This document shows positions 37,417 to 46,340 of a DNA stretch of 64,000 nucleotides, one piece after another. The DNA lies in assembly GCA_947494715.1 (NCBI GenBank), contig CANLWG010000002.1, positions 124,001-188,000 on the forward strand. The letters run 5' to 3'. The notes below the pieces were generated by a model. The model was not told the origin of the DNA. It worked only from the letters and a program-made list of their open reading frames with translations, and did no database searches. The first letter of the stretch is position 1; every line of letters starts with the position of its first letter. Position numbers and translations under genes: made by a program. The stretch comes from an uncultured Flavobacteriaceae bacterium. GTDB taxonomy: Bacteria; Bacteroidota; Bacteroidia; Flavobacteriales; Flavobacteriaceae.

Positions 37417-38202
37417 TTATTCCACTAATGTTCCATTTTCCAGAATAAGCTCATAGGTATACCCTGCACCAAAGTCCTTATTTAGAGCCACAACGGCACG
37501 AACGGTGATGTCCGCACCTTCAGGCACCAGGGTATTGGAGGTAACGACCAAATCATAATCATCCTTGCTTCCATCCTGTAGGTGCAACCAATTGCGTCCC
37601 ATTATGCTTGGATTTGCCTTTACACAGATACCGCTAATTTCTACGGAATGTCCCTCGTACTGCTTAGGGTCTTTTAATAATTCGGCAATTTTAATGGATC
37701 CCTTATGTTGAATTTCCTTTTCAGTATGGGTCGGGATATCCTCTTTTTCAGCTATACCTTTCTCCGTAACCGAATTACTTTTGGATTCAGTCTTAGCCAG
37801 GGTAGTATGATTTTCTTTGGACACCAAATTTGAGACCAGGTAAATCTTTTCGAATACCCTATTGTGCTCCTCGCTTTCAAAATCGGTCTTCAACAATCCA
37901 CCTCTATAAAAATAGGTTCCTCCTTTTTTTACGTCCATTTTTCCCGTAGCTATCCAAAATTCATCTTGTCCTTCTTTCACCTTAAGGTATACATAACTTG
38001 TTGTAGGAAGTACTTCGTTTACAACTACGGAATGCAGTTTAGTATTGGACGATGCATCTCCATCAAGACCCAGCTGAGTAGAGGAATCCTGTGAACTCTC
38101 CGTTTTGGTAGTGGGCTCAATAACCTTTGGACCGTTATTACAAGCAGTCATAATGAATATCGTACCTATAATCAATAGTTTGTATTTAAATCTTAAAATC
38201 AT
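37417..38202 (-). CDS. OB-fold lipoprotein, last gene of the cytochrome cluster
   Basis: The 261-residue protein has a lipoprotein signal ending at Cys21 (IMTACNN). It shows two similar OB-type beta-barrels: the first with SYVYLKVKEGQDEFWIATG, GTYFYRGG and DFESEEHNRVF, the second with GHSVEISGICVKANP and WLHLQDGS, joined by a low-complexity linker. Such domains occur beside c-type cytochromes in other bacteria. It sits 63 bases after hemA on the same strand. Its role is unknown, probably binding to cytochrome partners in the periplasm. Confidence 0.75.
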   Translation of the reverse strand: MILRFKYKLLIIGTIFIMTACNNGPKVIEPTTKTESSQDSSTQLGLDGDASSNTKLHSVVVNEVLPTTSYVYLKVKEGQDEFWIATGKMDVKKGGTYFYRGGLLKTDFESEEHNRVFEKIYLVSNLVSKENHTTLAKTESKSNSVTEKGIAEKEDIPTHTEKEIQHKGSIKIAELLKDPKQYEGHSVEISGICVKANPSIMGRNWLHLQDGSKDDYDLVVTSNTLVPEGADITVRAVVALNKDFGAGYTYELILENGTLVE

Positions 38203-38265
38203 TGTTCTATTTTTTTAGAAAGCTCCGTTATTGATTACGAACTTAATCGGAAAGCTGAACCATTT

Positions 38266-39489
38266 TTATAAAAAAGAAACCTGCTCGGCAATAACAGCAT
38301 CCATTTCCTCAAAGGAGATGGATGGGCTTGTTCGTCTTTTTACTTTTCGTATAACCCGATCCGTAACTGTCTTGACCGCCTTGAAATCATATTCTTCCGA
38401 ATCCGTTTCAAAATAGTCCATTACCTTTTGATTTACGAGAATCTTATACTCCGCTAAAAATGCCCTCAACGGGGCTCTTTGAAGCCATTTGGTATATACT
38501 AAAAGTTCTTCTACGATAATTTCACCCACCTTTCCGATAGCAGCCATTCTTTTTTCCCTGGTGTCCTCCAAATCCATAGAAATGGTGTCCAAATCATAAA
38601 GCAAAACGTTTTCAGTATGGGATAGGTCTTTATTAATGTTGCACGGTACAGCCAAATCTATCAGGAGTATCGGATCTATTCCCGTGGCAGGTATACTTTT
38701 TACAAGGTCGGCACAGTTACTGGCCGCACCAATGATTACGTCAAAATCTTGAAAATCGTTACGTAACACCTTGTCCCAACCCAATACCCTAGCTCTGTGT
38801 CTTTTTGCCAATGCAATTGCTTTCTCTTCCGTGCGATTACTAACGTAAATGTTTTTAAAGTTGAATTTGGAATTATACTTGAACAGTTGCATTACAATAT
38901 CCCCTGCCCCAATAAACAATACTCTTTTCTCTTTTACCAAAGCTTTGTCATAGGTATGGTTTATAACTTTCAGAGCTTTATATGCCATTGAAGTGGTCCC
39001 GTCCCTAAAAAGTGTTTCATTACTAATGCGCTTGTGGCTTTTGAACACCGTCTGCATAGCCCTTTCCAATAGAGAACCCTGAAGGTTGAGCTCCATGGAA
39101 AAATGATAGGCTTTTTTTATTTGATGCACAATCTCCACATCTCCAATTACAGAGGAGGCAAGTCCTGAGGAAACCTCCAATAAGTGCCGAACCGTTTTTT
39201 CCGTGGTATCGCTAAACTTGAATAACTTTGAAACTTCTACATCCGTACAAGAGGATTTTATACAGACTAAGAAATTCCGTACTGCCACGGCCGGAGTGGT
39301 CACGGATTCAAAGTATATTTCCGCGCGATTACAGGTGACCAAGAGCAACAATCCTGAAATATCAGGAAAGGTGCCACGGATACGCGTCACTAAGTCCTTC
39401 TTTTCCTCTTTCGGAATATGGAAGACCTCCCGTTGCGCAACCGAAGCCGTTTTATGTGAAATGCTTATATAGCGAAGTGACTTTTCCAT
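38266..39489 (-). CDS. hemA: Glutamyl-tRNA reductase
   Basis: From ATG 39487-39489 the protein has 407 residues. A longer frame to 39630 would overlap the cytochrome gene and is rejected. It has the catalytic Cys53 in VTCNRAEIY, the SGLASSVIGDVEIVHQIKKAY segment, HKRISNE, and the NADPH-binding RVLFIGAGDI. It reduces glutamyl-tRNA to glutamate-1-semialdehyde, the first step of tetrapyrrole synthesis. Its location within a cytochrome cluster is unusual, and its sequence looks more divergent than typical flavobacterial HemA, so it may be an extra copy tied to cytochrome supply. Confidence 0.9.
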   Translation of the reverse strand: MEKSLRYISISHKTASVAQREVFHIPKEEKKDLVTRIRGTFPDISGLLLLVTCNRAEIYFESVTTPAVAVRNFLVCIKSSCTDVEVSKLFKFSDTTEKTVRHLLEVSSGLASSVIGDVEIVHQIKKAYHFSMELNLQGSLLERAMQTVFKSHKRISNETLFRDGTTSMAYKALKVINHTYDKALVKEKRVLFIGAGDIVMQLFKYNSKFNFKNIYVSNRTEEKAIALAKRHRARVLGWDKVLRNDFQDFDVIIGAASNCADLVKSIPATGIDPILLIDLAVPCNINKDLSHTENVLLYDLDTISMDLEDTREKRMAAIGKVGEIIVEELLVYTKWLQRAPLRAFLAEYKILVNQKVMDYFETDSEEYDFKAVKTVTDRVIRKVKRRTSPSISFEEMDAVIAEQVSFL

Positions 39490-39590
39490 TTTGAGTACTA
39501 TTGATCTTAAAAATCGGATGCTATTGATCCCCTCGGATCCTTGTTTCATCCTTTTCCCTAAAACATTTCGCCAAGGGACAAGGTCATTTA

Positions 39591-39989
39591 CTATTCCTTC
39601 ATTGTTCTCATATAGTTGACCACCAACCACATGTCCTCTTCGTCCGGGATTTTCTTTTCATAATTTGGCATATCGTCCCTGCCTATATAGCTCTTGTAGA
39701 ATATGGCTCCATCGGACTGCGCATGAAATTCTTCAGATGAAAAATCTCCCAAGTCCCCTTCTACCTCATCGGCTTTGGGCCCGTCCCCATAACCTTCCTT
39801 GCCGTGGCAAGACTTACAATGCTTATTATATAAGGACTTACCAATCGCCAAATCGACTTTGGGATCGGTGGGGTTTTTCATTTTTTCATACTCTTCGGGG
39901 ACTACCCATTCTTCTTGCACCTCATCGGTAAAAGAGTAAAAAGCAAATGGTACGATTGCGATAACTATTAAAACTCTAACTGTTCTCAT
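39591..39989 (-). CDS. Monohaem cytochrome c, exported
   Basis: The 132-residue protein has a signal-like N-terminus (MRTVRVLIVIAIVPFAFYSF) and one haem site, CKSCH at 58-62, in the class I cytochrome c fold (GKSLYNKHCKSCHG, then DMPNYEKK with the likely Met ligand and WLVVNYMRTM). It is probably a soluble or tethered periplasmic electron carrier. It is encoded between the NrfD-type gene set and hemA on the same strand. Confidence 0.9.
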   Translation of the reverse strand: MRTVRVLIVIAIVPFAFYSFTDEVQEEWVVPEEYEKMKNPTDPKVDLAIGKSLYNKHCKSCHGKEGYGDGPKADEVEGDLGDFSSEEFHAQSDGAIFYKSYIGRDDMPNYEKKIPDEEDMWLVVNYMRTMKE

Positions 39990-40063
39990 GTTTGATTATT
40001 TATTTTTCAGTTTCTGATTTTCAAAAATAATGCTGGTTTAAACGATTTTTGAAAATCCATTTA

Positions 40064-40963
40064 TTAATTCTCAGTTTTTAATTCCAATTCTTTTCCTTCC
40101 TTTTTGATCTTGAATAAATGTATTCCCGTATAAACAAAATTTGCCCAAATTCCCACCAATAAAATGGTCAATACCACATACATCCAAATGGGTGCAGCTT
40201 CGGACCATAATGTGTTTTCACTTTCTTGACCCGATTTCTTGGAAACACCCCAATTCGCCATATTCTTCTGGACTACATCCCCATAATCGTCGTGATCCTC
40301 TATAATCGCATAAACCTTGATATCACCATTTGCATCACCGGGCAAATCAGTAGGCATCTCAAATTCATACGTCCCATCTTCAATGGAGCCTTCTTCTATA
40401 ACCATCTTGGAAAGCATCCCTCCTACCGAAATAATAATGTCGGTTTCTACCACAGGAATTTGCAGTCCTAGGCTATCAATCGTATGAGCATTTATTTGGA
40501 CGGTTCTTACACTATCTTTTTCAATTAAACCTAAATCCAGGTGGATATCCTTTATACTTATTTCTTTCTCTTCCCCATCCAATTCTTCCGTACCCTTAAA
40601 AACTGCCCTAAAATTGATTCTCCCTTCGGGATCCATTAAATAAGATTGATTTTCTGGAAGAGTAATCTGAGCAATCCCTTCTTTGGAGGTTTTGGATGAG
40701 CCCAGCGAAACCTGTTCTTCTCCCAGCACATTAAGAAATGTAATATCGGCTCCATATACGGGTACTCTATCTTTTCTGTCCTTCTTATTTGCAGCAATAA
40801 AGCTTGCCTCCAGTATTCTCGACTGGTCGGGTTGTTTGATACTCTTAAAACGGAACCGCATCCTATAGTCGCTTAAATCCTGTTCTTGAGCAAAAGTATT
40901 CGAGACAAGGAATAGGCTCAAAAGCACTATGGACAATGAATATGTAAAAAAACTAGTTCTCAT
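40064..40963 (-). CDS. Membrane-anchored periplasmic partner protein
   Basis: The 299-residue protein has an N-terminal signal (MRTSFFTYSLSIVLLSLFLV, ending near NTFAQ), a long beta-rich periplasmic region and a single C-terminal membrane helix (APIWMYVVLTILLVGIWANFVYTG) with a short basic tail. No family was recognised. It overlaps the NrfD gene by four bases (ATGA), so the two are translationally coupled, and it probably docks on the NrfD or FeS subunit. Confidence 0.7.
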   Translation of the reverse strand: MRTSFFTYSLSIVLLSLFLVSNTFAQEQDLSDYRMRFRFKSIKQPDQSRILEASFIAANKKDRKDRVPVYGADITFLNVLGEEQVSLGSSKTSKEGIAQITLPENQSYLMDPEGRINFRAVFKGTEELDGEEKEISIKDIHLDLGLIEKDSVRTVQINAHTIDSLGLQIPVVETDIIISVGGMLSKMVIEEGSIEDGTYEFEMPTDLPGDANGDIKVYAIIEDHDDYGDVVQKNMANWGVSKKSGQESENTLWSEAAPIWMYVVLTILLVGIWANFVYTGIHLFKIKKEGKELELKTEN

Positions 40964-42303
40964 TTTAGCTGATGTTGGGTTACACTATTGGTTCCTCCTT
41001 TTCCTTCTCTTTCATAATCTATAATACCGGACATGGGAATGATGGGAACAAGTCTCATAATAAGAATAAAGAACAGGACAAAAGCGGCAATTCCGGCAAA
41101 GCTCAAAGCCCATTCCACCCATGTAGCCGAGTAGTGTATAAACTCAGGACGGGTATCCTGAATGGGTAAATAGGGTGTTTCCAAAGTAGGCACAACTATT
41201 AAATACCTATTCAACCATAGCCCCAAAACGGCAATAATAGCAGCAAAAGTGATGGATTTTATAGTCCTGAACTTTTTAAAGAACAGGATTACGATGGGCA
41301 CCAATACCCCAATGTAATTCGCAAAAATAAACTCCCAGAAATATCGATTAAACAGGGTATTCAATAAATTGGCATCATGCGTCTTATGGCTAAACCATCT
41401 GGAGAAATACTCACTAAAGGTAAAATAGCCGAACAGCAATGAAATGACCAATAGGATTACACCGGCACCAATAAAATGCACCTTTCGTATATAGTGATCC
41501 AATTTAAAATATTTGCGAATCAGATACATTGCAATAATGATAACCCCCACACCGGAATATAGACCGGCAACAATGAAGTATGGAGCAAAAATTGTGCTGT
41601 TCCACCCTGGTTGAAGAGTCAAACTGAATATCCAGGCCAAAACAGTATATGCCACAATGGCCAAGGCAATAATCATGGCGGACATGATACGGGTTATTTT
41701 ATGTAGTCTATTTCGTTGGGTGGGTGTGTCCCGATATCCGATGGCCAGAAAGGTGTAAAGCTTTCTTCTCCATTTGGGTACATCTTCACTATTATCACGG
41801 AGTATAGCAAAATCTGGAATAAATGTTAGGTATAAATAAATAAAGCAACCGATCAGGTCGGTAATTATGGCTATGATATCCCAAGTTATGGGGGATTGTA
41901 TACGTGGGTAGAGAAACAAATAATGCAACCTATCCAACCTACCGATACAGAGCAAAATAAATATCGGGCCAATAATCAAGGAAACTACGGTAATGATTTC
42001 GACTATTCTGGATACCGAGTTCTTCCAAGGTGTTTTAAAGAAATGTAAAATGCCCGAAATAAAGGCCCCTGAATAGCTTAAACAAACAAAGAAGATGAAA
42101 TTGATGATATAAATGCCCCAAACCACATTGTCCCGCATACCGGTAACTTCATGTCCTTTGATGACTTGTATGACAAAAGCAGCCAATCCCCATAAAATAA
42201 ACCCGACCAAAATCCCGATCCATATTTTGGACCATTTGGTCGACTTTAAAAGCATCGGCGAAAACTCTTTGACCAATTCCCTTTTTCTGATATCTACATC
42301 CAT
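40960..42303 (-). CDS. NrfD/PsrC-type quinol-interacting membrane subunit
   Basis: The 447-residue protein has about ten membrane segments and the NrfD-family opening GHEVTGMRDNVVWGIYI followed by SYSGAFISGILHFF. These proteins exchange electrons with the menaquinone pool for complexes with a partner 4Fe-4S subunit. The gene is directly downstream of the FeS protein gene and overlaps the next gene by four bases. No molybdopterin catalytic subunit of the DMSO-reductase family is next to it, which is unusual for NrfD pairs. Confidence 0.9.
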   Translation of the reverse strand: MDVDIRKRELVKEFSPMLLKSTKWSKIWIGILVGFILWGLAAFVIQVIKGHEVTGMRDNVVWGIYIINFIFFVCLSYSGAFISGILHFFKTPWKNSVSRIVEIITVVSLIIGPIFILLCIGRLDRLHYLFLYPRIQSPITWDIIAIITDLIGCFIYLYLTFIPDFAILRDNSEDVPKWRRKLYTFLAIGYRDTPTQRNRLHKITRIMSAMIIALAIVAYTVLAWIFSLTLQPGWNSTIFAPYFIVAGLYSGVGVIIIAMYLIRKYFKLDHYIRKVHFIGAGVILLVISLLFGYFTFSEYFSRWFSHKTHDANLLNTLFNRYFWEFIFANYIGVLVPIVILFFKKFRTIKSITFAAIIAVLGLWLNRYLIVVPTLETPYLPIQDTRPEFIHYSATWVEWALSFAGIAAFVLFFILIMRLVPIIPMSGIIDYEREGKGGTNSVTQHQLK

Positions 42304-42321
42304 CCTAGAACAATGTTTGCT

Positions 42322-43305
42322 TTAAATTTTACCTTGGTCCTTTAGGTCTTGGACAAAAGGAACATCCTTATATCGTTCAATAATCTCCTCATCAACATCA
42401 AAGCCCCGCTCCAATGGGAATTGCCTATTTACGGCAGGCAGGTAATAAACATTGGGTTTTGTACCCAAATGTTCCAAATGTCTATACCCTCCCCTATCAT
42501 TTATCAATTCTGAAAATCGGACCGTTTCCTCCCCGTTGGTAACCATATCCTCGTTTTTATCACCGAAATAGATTACGCCCATGGGGCAAGATGATGCACA
42601 ATAGGGTAATTTGCCCTGTCTGAGCATATCCGGACAGAAATCGCATTTCATTACCGTACCTTCTGTTCCGGGAACACTGGTTTCAGGAGAATAGGGTTGG
42701 CTTGTGTCATCAAATTTCGGTTTATGGCTCCAGTTAAATTGGCGAGCGGAATAGGGACAACTCGTAATACAAAATTTACACCCTATACACCGGTCATTGT
42801 CTATCAAAACAATACCATCGTCCCGTTTAAAGGTGGCACCCGTAGGGCAGACCGTTACACAAGGCGGTTCATCACAATGATAGCAAGGTTTTGGAAACCA
42901 ATAGGGCTCTGCTTCTTCATGGTCCTGAATAAGCTGGATCTTCATAAATTCTTCATTGTAATCCAGATTATGAGCCTTTTGACAACTTTCAACACAATTT
43001 CTGGCATTTTTGCATTTGGCCAGATCGATTACCATAACAAACTTACGATCAGGAATTCCCTTTCTTGATTCGGCGGGTGTAATATGCGCCTCGGGATAAT
43101 TGTTTATGCTCTCCGCATCTACCTCTACCATTTTACCATCCGGGGTAAGCACCCTAATCTTCTCTCCCGATGCCTGTAGTTCTTCTTCGGAAGCCAAATT
43201 AGCCAACAAAGTAGCTCCCGCCACTGTGGTGGCTCCGGACAGTAAACCTATTTTCAGAAATTTACGTCTATTTGTACTACCCTTTTTTGTGTTGCCTTTT
43301 TCCAT
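42322..43305 (-). CDS. Tat-type 4Fe-4S ferredoxin-like electron-transfer subunit
   Basis: The 327-residue protein begins with a twin-arginine motif (TNRRKFLKIG) and a hydrophobic stretch, then has several Cys groups: CKNARNCVESC, CYHCDEPPC and VCPTG, CIGCKFCITSCPYS, and CDFCPDML with CASSCP. This is the NrfC/DmsB-type four-cluster protein that takes electrons to or from an NrfD subunit on the periplasmic side. It lies 18 bases before the NrfD gene. In contrast to NrfC-NrfD operons, no catalytic subunit is seen. Confidence 0.9.
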   Translation of the reverse strand: MEKGNTKKGSTNRRKFLKIGLLSGATTVAGATLLANLASEEELQASGEKIRVLTPDGKMVEVDAESINNYPEAHITPAESRKGIPDRKFVMVIDLAKCKNARNCVESCQKAHNLDYNEEFMKIQLIQDHEEAEPYWFPKPCYHCDEPPCVTVCPTGATFKRDDGIVLIDNDRCIGCKFCITSCPYSARQFNWSHKPKFDDTSQPYSPETSVPGTEGTVMKCDFCPDMLRQGKLPYCASSCPMGVIYFGDKNEDMVTNGEETVRFSELINDRGGYRHLEHLGTKPNVYYLPAVNRQFPLERGFDVDEEIIERYKDVPFVQDLKDQGKI

Positions 43306-43377
43306 AATCGACCTTTGTTGCGCAAACCACCTTTTGTTTCTCTTTTAATTTATCCTGCCCTCTCCTATGGGACAGGT

Positions 43378-44235
43378 TTAAAAGTTATAGTTCCTCGTAA
43401 TGTTGAATCCGAACAGAATCTGACCCCTAAAAAAATCGTTCGTGTTTTTCATATAGTTCTGCTGTGGTACAATACCGTTCATATTGGTTATAAACAATTG
43501 GAAGGCATGAGCGGATGTGGCGAACTCGAATCCCAAACTGATTCCTGGTTCTGGATCAATATCCAATCGTTCACCATTTAAATGGTGGGTAAAGGGCTGG
43601 CTGTAATCCCACAGTATGGAAGTTTGATCACTTATTTTATACCTCCCTCCGAAAGCTACCCCTATCACATCGTTCCGCATCTTGCTTTCCACAAGGTTAA
43701 AATGCGAAATACTGGGAGCCAATTGCATGGAAAGCTTAGGACTAAACCTACGTGCAATAATCAACTGGTTAAAATAGGAGTACCTGTGTTGATCTAGGCT
43801 AAAATTCTCCTTCTTCCTTGCATCTATGGTGAAATTACCGTAATAGGACACGCTTACCGGAATCCTGCCGGACCGTGTTTGATTTAAGATACCGACCTTC
43901 CAGTTAAAATCTTGGAGACGATTAAATTTGGTAGTCCCGAATCCAAGGGTCAATCTATCATGTATTGAATAGGCCACTCCCATACGGATGTTGGAAGGTC
44001 CCCAAAATCCAAGCATATCATTGGTCCCTTCGTTTATCAGCCCAAATCTGTGTGACATCTGAACCTCCAAGGTATTCTTTGAAAAGAGCACATTGTTGGG
44101 ATTGTCTATGATAAAGGAGCTTTCAAATGCCGGACGTTCGGGTTTATCCACAATAGAATCCTTTGCTTTTTCCTGGGAAAGCAGGATAAAGGGAGACAAT
44201 AATAATGTGAAGTATATTCCTAAAGTGTTTTTCAT
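43378..44235 (-). CDS. DUF5777 family outer-membrane barrel protein
   Basis: The 285-residue protein has a signal peptide (LLSPFILLSQ) and an amphipathic beta-strand pattern, such as NTLEVQMSHRFGL, IRMGVAYSIHDRLTLGFG, FFRGQILFGFNITRNYNF, ending in an aromatic residue as outer-membrane barrels do. I identify it as DUF5777 from memory. Members are seen near c-type cytochromes. Its role could be anchoring or letting electrons or substrates cross the outer membrane, but this is inference. It is flanked on both sides by cytochrome-type genes. Confidence 0.75.
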   Translation of the reverse strand: MKNTLGIYFTLLLSPFILLSQEKAKDSIVDKPERPAFESSFIIDNPNNVLFSKNTLEVQMSHRFGLINEGTNDMLGFWGPSNIRMGVAYSIHDRLTLGFGTTKFNRLQDFNWKVGILNQTRSGRIPVSVSYYGNFTIDARKKENFSLDQHRYSYFNQLIIARRFSPKLSMQLAPSISHFNLVESKMRNDVIGVAFGGRYKISDQTSILWDYSQPFTHHLNGERLDIDPEPGISLGFEFATSAHAFQLFITNMNGIVPQQNYMKNTNDFFRGQILFGFNITRNYNF

Positions 44236-44253
44236 ATTTCGATCTCTTAATAT

Positions 44254-44646
44254 TTAGTTATTCTCGGCACCCCGATCTATCCAACCTTTTATTAAAGCAA
44301 TTTCGTCTACAGTAAGTATAAAACCTGCTTCAACTGGATGATCATTGCCCGGTAATTCCCTAAAAAGCTGACTGTTTTCGCCATCTCCGGCAACTACATA
44401 TTCCGGTACAATGGCTTCGTATGCATTTCCTTCGGTTAAATCCGGGTTGGCGACGTTCCCATTATGACAGGTTGTACAATCCCGGTCATTGCCTATGAAC
44501 AAAGGCTGGATGTCATCTCTAAAAGAAATGGGTTCATCTATGGGTATATCCGGTATTTCTTCCTCTATCAATTCATCATAGTAACAAGAAGAAAAGCACA
44601 ACAAGCCTAAGCCGCCCACCAAGATTATCTGTAATCGTTTTTTCAT
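44254..44646 (-). CDS. Cytochrome c-like lipoprotein
   Basis: The 130-residue protein has a lipoprotein signal ending in CFSSCYYD and one haem site, CTTCHNGN, in a short domain with FRDDIQPLF and LIKGWIDRGAENN. This is the truncated c-type domain also seen in surface-anchored proteins. It probably passes electrons at the outer or inner membrane surface between the hexahaem lipoprotein and the rest. It is the second gene of the cluster. Confidence 0.85.
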   Translation of the reverse strand: MKKRLQIILVGGLGLLCFSSCYYDELIEEEIPDIPIDEPISFRDDIQPLFIGNDRDCTTCHNGNVANPDLTEGNAYEAIVPEYVVAGDGENSQLFRELPGNDHPVEAGFILTVDEIALIKGWIDRGAENN

Positions 44647-44799
44647 TTCGTTTGTATTATTAGATCATCACTTGCTCCAATTTCAAAGCATTTTAGTCAT
44701 CCTTTGGATGTATCAACAGCTATATGAAGCTGTAAATACCTATCCATAATATTCGGCAGTACCATAAGGCCCGCTCGGAACTTGGGAAAAGATCCAAAA

Positions 44800-45918
44800 T
44801 CAGTTCTGCAATGCCTCAATGGAATTGGTCAGCAATGCCCTGGAATAGCCGGGATTATGAATCCCATTACTTTGATCTTCCAATAAAGTCTTATAGTTCC
44901 ATGCGGCCTGTGCCTCTGCTGTAGTAAAAATGCCCTCATTGGATCTGTCATTCTCGAGTATAAGTCCTACTACGGGCGTACCGGTACCGACAGGATTGCC
45001 ATCCACATCAAAAATAGGATTGCCATCTACATCTTCGGCATATTGTTCACCTACGACTTCGCCCAACAGTTGTTTCAAAGTTGCCATGCCTTCGGTAAAT
45101 CCACCCATTTCTTCTGGTACGCCGTTGGTATGACATGCGACACAGGAAGCCTCGGTCGGATTCCATGAATGCAAGCCTTCATTTGCATCCGTAGATTCCC
45201 CCATATGACAGCTTACACAGGATGCTCCCGTTCTATGCGTTGCGGAAGCGATGCCCGGATAGCCTTCAGAACCAGCTATATTGGCCCCCATGATACCTTC
45301 CAACATCGTGGTTTGTGGTCCATGGTGAGGCCCAAAACGTGTGGTTGCCACTACATATTTGCCTGTTCCATTTTCAGCAGGGATTACGTAACTGTTTCTC
45401 GGTTGGTGACATGTCGCACAGTTATTACTGGTGCCCCCAAAGTCCACAACCGTGGTTTCATCTATTACCAGGGTTACCGGATCTATACTTCTCAAGGCAA
45501 AATCAGCCCCATCATTTTCGAAATCGAAGGTGGCATGTTTGTCATGGCAGGTAGCACAGGTAATCGGTGAAGAACTTGACAAACTAACCGAGTCTACCTC
45601 GCCAAAAGCCAAGAAATCCAAATGACCTTTTGTAGAGTGGCACGAGGCACAATCTGTCCTAGCTCCGGTGAAACTAAATACTCCACCGGCTCCATGTGCG
45701 GATAAGGCAAAGGAACTTTCAATTATATCGCGAGCGGCATTGGAGTGGCAGCTTATACAGGACGCGGTTCCGTCAATTCCGTCCTGACCGTCCACCCCAT
45801 CAACTCCATCAATTCCATCAGCTCCTGGTGGTCCTGGAATTGGGTCACTGGTACATTGAATAAATAGTAAACTTGATATCACCAATATCAAGAAGCCTAT
45901 TAGTTTAGAATTTTTCAT
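44800..45918 (-). CDS. Hexahaem cytochrome c lipoprotein with collagen-like hinge
   Basis: The 372-residue protein has a lipoprotein signal ending in LFIQCTSD, then PGPPGADGIDGVDGVDG, a collagen-like Gly-X-Y hinge of about nine triplets. Six haem-binding CxxCH sites follow: CISCH, CASCH, CATCH, CATCH, CVSCH and CVACH, with extra His that can serve as distal ligands. It should be anchored at the membrane with its haem domain held away by the hinge, acting as an electron donor or acceptor. It is the first gene of the minus-strand cluster, preceded by a long untranslated region. Confidence 0.9.
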   Translation of the reverse strand: MKNSKLIGFLILVISSLLFIQCTSDPIPGPPGADGIDGVDGVDGQDGIDGTASCISCHSNAARDIIESSFALSAHGAGGVFSFTGARTDCASCHSTKGHLDFLAFGEVDSVSLSSSSPITCATCHDKHATFDFENDGADFALRSIDPVTLVIDETTVVDFGGTSNNCATCHQPRNSYVIPAENGTGKYVVATTRFGPHHGPQTTMLEGIMGANIAGSEGYPGIASATHRTGASCVSCHMGESTDANEGLHSWNPTEASCVACHTNGVPEEMGGFTEGMATLKQLLGEVVGEQYAEDVDGNPIFDVDGNPVGTGTPVVGLILENDRSNEGIFTTAEAQAAWNYKTLLEDQSNGIHNPGYSRALLTNSIEALQN

Positions 45919-46340
45919 ACGATCGAATATTTAGCAGTTAAAAGATTTTACAATTAAATCGGCGTAAAAATATGAGCAGAAAACGCTACAAAAAATGATA
46001 TTTATCAGTAAATCGCCCTATTCATTAATGCATAATCAATATAAATTGCATAAATAGAGAATAATTCAATGAATAAAGGGCATTAGTTAAAAAACCAAAA
46101 TAACTGCATTTGGGGAAGTAAAGCTTTTCGGCGTACACAAAAAATGAATAATACGGAACTATAACGGACCTCTATTTTGGATAATGCAAGACAAAAAAAC
46201 TACCTCCAAATAGTTATACAAAATTCCAACCTGTTATCTAAAGACAAGCTATTACTTTTAAAGCTTCTCCATGCAACTACACAATTTACTGGCTGCTTTT
46301 GAGTTTAGATAGAGATAAATAAACAACCCAATTCATAATC
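45919..46340. other. Divergent intergenic region with an imperfect dyad
   Basis: This 422-base region divides the cytochrome cluster from the plus-strand gene at 46341 and should hold both promoters. An imperfect palindrome spans 46016-46080: CCCTATTCATT near the left pairs with AATGAATA(AA)GGG at the right with two extra bases, and ATGCA/TGCAT pair inside. It lies about 100 bases before the cluster's start and could bind a regulator. Confidence 0.45.

Noticed and set aside
45919-46340. Complete FNR or CRP site before the cytochrome cluster
   Set aside because: Only half sites of the FNR type were found, with no perfect TTGAT-N4-ATCAA.
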